Shown here: piece by piece, positions 60,127-64,000 of the stretch
Numbering within the stretch: position 1 is the first letter of the stretch
Layout: the number at the start of each line of letters is the position of its first letter
Origin: Wolbachia endosymbiont (group A) of Bibio marci
GTDB taxonomy: Bacteria; Pseudomonadota; Alphaproteobacteria; Rickettsiales; Anaplasmataceae
Direction: 5' to 3'
Length of the DNA: 64,000 nt
Assembly (NCBI RefSeq): GCF_947251645.1
Contig: NZ_OX366364.1
Location: 372,001 to 436,000 of the forward strand
Program-made: the position numbers and the translations under genes
Notes under the pieces: model-generated
The model's database searches: none
Told to the model about the DNA's origin: nothing
What the model saw: the letters and a program-made list of their open reading frames with translations, nothing else

Positions 60127-60286
60127 GTGCAATTAGAGAACCTAAGTCACTTTAGCTATAGATTCTTGCAAAATTCTACAAGATTAACCACATTACCTCA
60201 CGTTTTCTCTATGATTATTTTTTTAGATTACTTGTCTACCTTATTTGCCGTTTCCTGAACGAATATACAGAAGCTATAAAAACTGT

Positions 60287-61174
60287 CTAATAGCTACCCA
60301 AAACCCTTATTTCCCACTCAAGTTCAACATTAAATTTATCCTTCACTGCATCTTTTACTCTGTTGCCAAGGTTTTCCAAGTCAGATGCAGTTGCATTATC
60401 GTAATTGAGCAAGAAGTTACAATGTTTCTTAGAGATTCTAGCTCCACCAATATTTAACCCTAGGCAGCCAGATTTATCAATTAACTCCCATGCTCGATAG
60501 TTTTTTGGATTTTTGAATATGCACCCAGCAGTTTTTCCTCTCGTTGGCTGGCTTTTATTTTTTCTCTCAACAATTTCCTTTAACCTTTGCAATATAAGCT
60601 CATACTCTGAGTTTACTCCTTTAAACTCAGCTTCAACAAAAATCCAATTTCCTTTTAGGCCATGTCCACGATAAAAATACCCCATTTCTTTGCTGGAGAA
60701 CTCATATAGGTTTCCATCCTCTAGATTCACTGCTTTTATGGATTGTACAACACTTGCGATATCACTACCATATGCACCTGCATTCATTTCTATTCCGCCA
60801 CCAACTGTTCCTGGAATTCCAACTAGAAACTCGAGTCCACTAATTTGTTGCTCTCCTGCAAAGTAAGCAAGGTTCCTGAGCAGCGCAGCACCACCTGCAA
60901 CAATAGAGTTGTTACCCTTACTTTTAATATATGCAAACTCCTTACCTAATTTTACTGTTATTCCTCGAATGCCACTATCTCGCACTATTATGTTGGATGT
61001 TGCACCGATAACGTTAATTGGCAACTCAGTGTTTTTAATCAAGCATGTTAAATCTTCAATATCACGTGGTTTAAATAATATATCAGCTCGTCCACCGACA
61101 TTTAACCACGTTGCTTTAGACATTAAGATGTCATAACGATAGATTCCACGTACTTTAGGTAAGCTTATAAGCAT
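60287..61174 (-). CDS. murB: UDP-N-acetylenolpyruvoylglucosamine reductase MurB
   Basis: The 295-residue flavoprotein has the FAD-binding signature GGRADILFKP, then GIPGTVGGGIEMNAGAYG (near residue 124), YRGHGLKG (near 168) and GKTAGCIFKNP (near 217). MurB reduces enolpyruvyl-UDP-GlcNAc to UDP-MurNAc in the cytoplasm, an early step of peptidoglycan synthesis. The proton-donor position is Cys in TAGCIFKNP where E. coli has Ser, as I recall is known for other alphaproteobacterial MurB. It overlaps hemC by 10 bp, so the pair is probably translated together. With ftsI it suggests that peptidoglycan precursors are made. Confidence 0.95.
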   Translation of the reverse strand: MLISLPKVRGIYRYDILMSKATWLNVGGRADILFKPRDIEDLTCLIKNTELPINVIGATSNIIVRDSGIRGITVKLGKEFAYIKSKGNNSIVAGGAALLRNLAYFAGEQQISGLEFLVGIPGTVGGGIEMNAGAYGSDIASVVQSIKAVNLEDGNLYEFSSKEMGYFYRGHGLKGNWIFVEAEFKGVNSEYELILQRLKEIVERKNKSQPTRGKTAGCIFKNPKNYRAWELIDKSGCLGLNIGGARISKKHCNFLLNYDNATASDLENLGNRVKDAVKDKFNVELEWEIRVLGSY

Positions 61175-62043
61175 TTTGATTTCAACTCTAACCCTGCATC
61201 CATACCCATTTTCTCCGCATCTTCTATAAATGAAGTGCGCTCAGTGAAGTATATATTTTTTCCATCTGCCAACATACAACGAAGGTGTAGCATATTTTCG
61301 TTCACATATTCAGCCAAAGCTGCAAGTGGTGTAAAACATGAACCATTCACTGTCTTCATAAAACTGCGCTCTGATTTCACTCTTATAAAAGACATATTAT
61401 TATTAATTTTCTCTAAAAGATCGATAATTTTTACATCATTCCTCCTACATTGAATACAAATCGCTCCCTGTCCCACTGCACTTAACATAACTTTTGGTAG
61501 CAATACCTCTGTAATTAAGTGATGCTTTTCTAATCTTATGAGTCCAGCTTCAGCTAAAATTATTCCATCAAAATTTTGATTTTGCAATCTGGTTGTTACA
61601 TTTCCACGTAACGGTACTATATTTAAATCTGGTCTAAAATTTAGTAACTGAACTTTTCTTCTTATTGAAGAAGTGGCAATAGTAACCTGTTGTGGCAAAG
61701 ACTCAAGGCTATTGTATTTATGAGAAATAAACGCATCGCATGGACTTAGCCTTTCTAAAACACAAGGAATTGTTAAACCCCCTGAGAAAAACGCAGGCAC
61801 ATCCTTTAGCGAATGAACTGCCATATCTATATTATTTTCGAGCAATTCAGTCTCAATTTCTTTAATGAATAATCCTTTGCCCCCTATTTCAGCAAGATTT
61901 GCGTTTGCATACTTATCTCCAGAAGTTTTTATCTTAACAATTTCAATAGATAAGTTAGGAAAAGAGTCCAGCAACTTTTGTTTTGCTTCCAAAGCCTGGG
62001 CAACTGCAAGGCTGCTTCCTCTGGTACCTATTTTGACTAGCAT
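61165..62043 (-). CDS. hemC: Hydroxymethylbilane synthase (porphobilinogen deaminase) HemC
   Basis: From the ATG at 62043 (MLVKIGTRGSSLAVAQALEA) the 292-residue protein has the HemC hallmarks: TRGSxLAxxQ at the start, the catalytic Asp region DMAVHSLKDVP (near residue 83), SSIRRKVQL (near 125), and the dipyrromethane cofactor Cys236 in NGSCFTPLAA. It condenses four porphobilinogens on the route to haem, which cytochromes here need. A further ATG at 62085 is in frame, but its 14 residues lie in a palindromic repeat and are not HemC-like. The 3' end overlaps murB by 10 bp. Confidence 0.95.
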   Translation of the reverse strand: MLVKIGTRGSSLAVAQALEAKQKLLDSFPNLSIEIVKIKTSGDKYANANLAEIGGKGLFIKEIETELLENNIDMAVHSLKDVPAFFSGGLTIPCVLERLSPCDAFISHKYNSLESLPQQVTIATSSIRRKVQLLNFRPDLNIVPLRGNVTTRLQNQNFDGIILAEAGLIRLEKHHLITEVLLPKVMLSAVGQGAICIQCRRNDVKIIDLLEKINNNMSFIRVKSERSFMKTVNGSCFTPLAALAEYVNENMLHLRCMLADGKNIYFTERTSFIEDAEKMGMDAGLELKSKCL

Positions 62044-62221
62044 GTGTACGACTGTTTGTCTGATGTCATCCCAGTGCCCAGACACTGGGATCCAGTTTTA
62101 CTATACAATTCATCATATGAGCCTTTGCATTTATTGTACTTTAACTTAAAACCAAAAGCAACTTTGACTTTACAAAATAATAACCTTTTATATGCATAAA
62201 TAAGCTTACTGGATTCTAGTG
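62044..62221. repeat. Palindromic repeat and spacer before IS copy 6
   Basis: The hairpin CATCCCAGTGCCCAGACACT plus GGGATCCAG occupies 62067-62095. The rest is spacer with no gene. The nonamer just before the IS is ATTCTAGTG, a diverged target unit. Confidence 0.6.
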
Positions 62222-63310
62222 GGCTTTGTTGCATAGCAACCGAAAAAATCTGGTGGCTACTGACAAAATTCATTATAAATAACCATTTAACTGTTGAAGA
62301 AAAAATATGCCACAGAAAATGAAAGTCAGTAACCAAAATGAATATAACAAATTTCTCCAGGAAAGAGGAAATATTTTTCATTATATCAATGAAGCCATAG
62401 AAAATTGGTATGAAAATAGTCCAAAAATGCAAGGCGGCAACTATATTTACAGTGATAAAGTTGTGATTTTGGTGCATATAATTGTCAATCTTTTTAGAAT
62501 TGGTTTAAGACAAACGGTGGGGTTTATAAAAGGATATATGCAACAAATAGGAAGAGATTTAGCAGTTATCAGCTATTCACAAGCATCAAGAAGGTTTAAG
62601 AAACTTAATATTAAGATCAATGATTGCAGAATTGATAAAAATAATATGGAAGACATCGAAATTGCTATAGATAGTACAGGTATCAGCATTTACAACAATA
62701 CCCCTGGTCACAGCAAGGAAAATAGCGCTAACAGAAAATATCGTGGCTATGAACAGACAAGAAAATTGCATGTAATGTTGAATATAAACAGCAAAAAAGC
62801 CATAGCTGTAAAATACAGTAACGGTGTCTACTCTGATCACTATGGAGCTTGCGATTTGCTTAAAGAAGTTAATTTTCAGCATGTCATAAAAGCACTATAT
62901 GCAGATAGGGCATATGATAGGCACAAGTTTTACAAATTGTGTCACGAATATGATATAAAGGCAAAAATTCCACCAATAAACAATGCGGCAGAACATCCAG
63001 AAATAGATTATATGTCTGACAGAAATGCTGCTATTAGGTTAATAAAATTATACGGTGAAGATGGCGTGAAAGAATGGAAAAAAGAAGTAAATTATGGGAA
63101 AAGATCTTATATTGAAGGGTTTTTCTCAAGATTAAAGCAAATATTTGGATTCAGCTTTAGGAATAAATCCGAAGTAAATCGCGAAAAAGAATTGCTGATT
63201 AAGTGCTATTTGCTTAATCAATTTACTGAAATTGGTATGGCTAAATTTGAAATGGCTACATGATATTTATCGTAAATTACTACCAGTATAAGGTGCGATG
63301 CAACAAAGCC
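62222..63310 (+). mobile_element. IS903-like element, copy 6 (1089 bp)
   Basis: Family ends at 62222 and 63310. Flanks are ATTCTAGTG (left) and ATCCCAGTG (right), which differ at two bases, either a mutated 9-bp duplication or a recombinant junction. Confidence 0.93.
62307..63263 (+). CDS. IS5-family transposase (DDE), copy 6
   Basis: A complete 318-residue frame, identical in sequence to copies 2 and 5. All catalytic residues are present. Confidence 0.95.
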   Translation: MPQKMKVSNQNEYNKFLQERGNIFHYINEAIENWYENSPKMQGGNYIYSDKVVILVHIIVNLFRIGLRQTVGFIKGYMQQIGRDLAVISYSQASRRFKKLNIKINDCRIDKNNMEDIEIAIDSTGISIYNNTPGHSKENSANRKYRGYEQTRKLHVMLNINSKKAIAVKYSNGVYSDHYGACDLLKEVNFQHVIKALYADRAYDRHKFYKLCHEYDIKAKIPPINNAAEHPEIDYMSDRNAAIRLIKLYGEDGVKEWKKEVNYGKRSYIEGFFSRLKQIFGFSFRNKSEVNREKELLIKCYLLNQFTEIGMAKFEMAT

Positions 63311-63474
63311 ATCCCAGTGTCTGGGCACTGAGATGACAACGAAGGGCTACTTGGATGATAGGGAAGGGTGCTGGAATGAAGGTTTTTCAAATTGTCGGTA
63401 AACCTAAATCTATAATAACTATTTGCCTTTTTTCTAAGTTATGCAAGAAGTCTACTGAATAACAGTAAGATTTT
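63311..63474. repeat. Palindromic repeat and spacer between IS copy 6 and ccmB
   Basis: ATCCCAGTGTCTGGGCACTG follows the IS at 63311, then GGGCTACTTGGATGAT near 63343 and AGTTATGCAAGAAGTCTAC near 63435, which recurs at 9485 and 54484. No gene. Confidence 0.6.
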
Positions 63475-64000
63475 TCAATCCTGTTCCACAGCAAATTTTA
63501 GTGCCATGTGAGTAGTTACAGTGCTGTTGACAATCAAAATGACAAAAACTAAGATGGTGATTAGTAGTGTATAAATATTCAAGGACAAATTTTCAAATTG
63601 AGTTAGCATTTTAAAATACACAAAGGTTGGCATTATCATTGGCAAAACAAGAATTTGCGATACTCCTGATGCTAAGTTGTTTCGACCAATCATCAATGCA
63701 TTTCCAGTAGCTGAAATATTAATGATTATCAGCGTATTAAATAATAAAGACACTCCAACTGCTATTGAGTGTTCAATACTATTGCCTAGAACTGCAAAGC
63801 TGAATATGGAAGAAATTACTGAAATCGGTAACCCAAATAATAACCAGTGAGCGAAAATTTTATAAGCAACTATAAGCCTAGAAGAGAGTGGCTGTACAAA
63901 GATTTGCTCTAATATTCCATCATGATAATCAGATGTAAACAAATTATTTGTAGAGATCTGCAAAACAAATGTAGCACATATCCATGTTAATGTTAACATA
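63475..64000 (-). CDS. ccmB: Haem exporter protein CcmB, 5' end cut by window
   Basis: The visible 174-175 residues have five to six membrane helices and match the C-terminal three-quarters of CcmB: LFTSDYHDGILEQIFVQPLS (the conserved D-Y-x-D-G region), VAYKIFAHWLLFGLPISVIS, and ASGVSQILVLPMIMPTFVYF. CcmB with CcmA and CcmC forms the ABC-type complex that handles haem for c-type cytochrome maturation in the periplasm, needed for CycM at 2789. The stop is at 63475. The amino-terminal helix and start lie beyond base 64000; the first in-window Met is not the start. Confidence 0.9.
   Translation of the reverse strand, partial: MLTLTWICATFVLQISTNNLFTSDYHDGILEQIFVQPLSSRLIVAYKIFAHWLLFGLPISVISSIFSFAVLGNSIEHSIAVGVSLLFNTLIIINISATGNALMIGRNNLASGVSQILVLPMIMPTFVYFKMLTQFENLSLNIYTLLITILVFVILIVNSTVTTHMALKFAVEQD

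Overview
The window looks like a piece of a Wolbachia chromosome (obligate intracellular Alphaproteobacteria, Rickettsiales). The evidence is the strong AT bias, single-copy alphaproteobacterial housekeeping genes scattered without long operons, very many insertion sequences and short palindromic repeats, several ankyrin proteins, remnants of a WO-type prophage and, above all, an intact cifA-cifB (cidA-cidB) pair, the cytoplasmic incompatibility operon known only from Wolbachia and close relatives. I cannot name the strain with confidence; the CifA protein looks close to the wPip CidA I remember (same length, 491 residues).

Layout. 1-6.7 kb: core genes (tsaD end, alpha/beta hydrolase, membrane cytochrome c, Smr protein, rlmB, BI-1 family protein, ctaG) with a decayed IS3 element and the first of four copies of a ~440-bp interspersed repeat. 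6.8-12.3 kb: three copies of one IS5-family (IS903-like) element, a 326-bp non-autonomous relative (MITE), a GIY-YIG protein and a quinone oxidoreductase. 13-26.6 kb: secD, fabI, a coiled-coil membrane protein with a PPxY motif, a PAS/degenerate-GGDEF protein, a porin, a PQQ-propeller protein, lpdA, a xer recombinase carrying an in-frame palindromic insert, an ankyrin/coiled-coil membrane protein, and an overlapping trxB/peroxiredoxin pair. 27-31 kb: a fourth IS903-like copy, tRNA-Arg(UCU), and an IS110 element sitting between two gene fragments (an NDUFA9-like epimerase and the ligA BRCT end), which marks a rearrangement junction.

31-52 kb is the accessory island. On the minus strand it has three double-HTH regulators, a 392-aa unknown, RadC and a 303-aa unknown. 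On the plus strand it has an Rpn/PD-(D/E)XK nuclease, a 178-aa unknown, cifA, cifB, a 219-aa unknown, and an ankyrin gene split by one nonsense codon from its C-terminal half. It ends with a frameshifted phage terminase scrap, a 1003-aa unknown with Ser-rich repeats and a 60-aa peptide gene. This regulator/RadC/cif arrangement resembles the 'eukaryotic association module' of phage WO as I remember it from wMel. The structural phage genes are gone, so this is a relic island rather than an active prophage.

52.3-64 kb returns to core genes: a fifth IS copy, the second MITE, the fourth long repeat, ispH and a penicillin-binding protein (divergent, with repeats inserted in frame in the latter), elbB, a 337-aa membrane protein, murB, hemC, a sixth IS copy and the end of ccmB.

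What stands out: the cif operon with its Ulp1-type deubiquitinase; a previously unnamed (to me) C-terminal domain shared by two proteins on opposite sides of cif; a short C-terminal module shared by the HTH regulators and the Rpn nuclease; a candidate bridge RNA in IS110; and IS903-like elements that land repeatedly in one palindromic repeat family.
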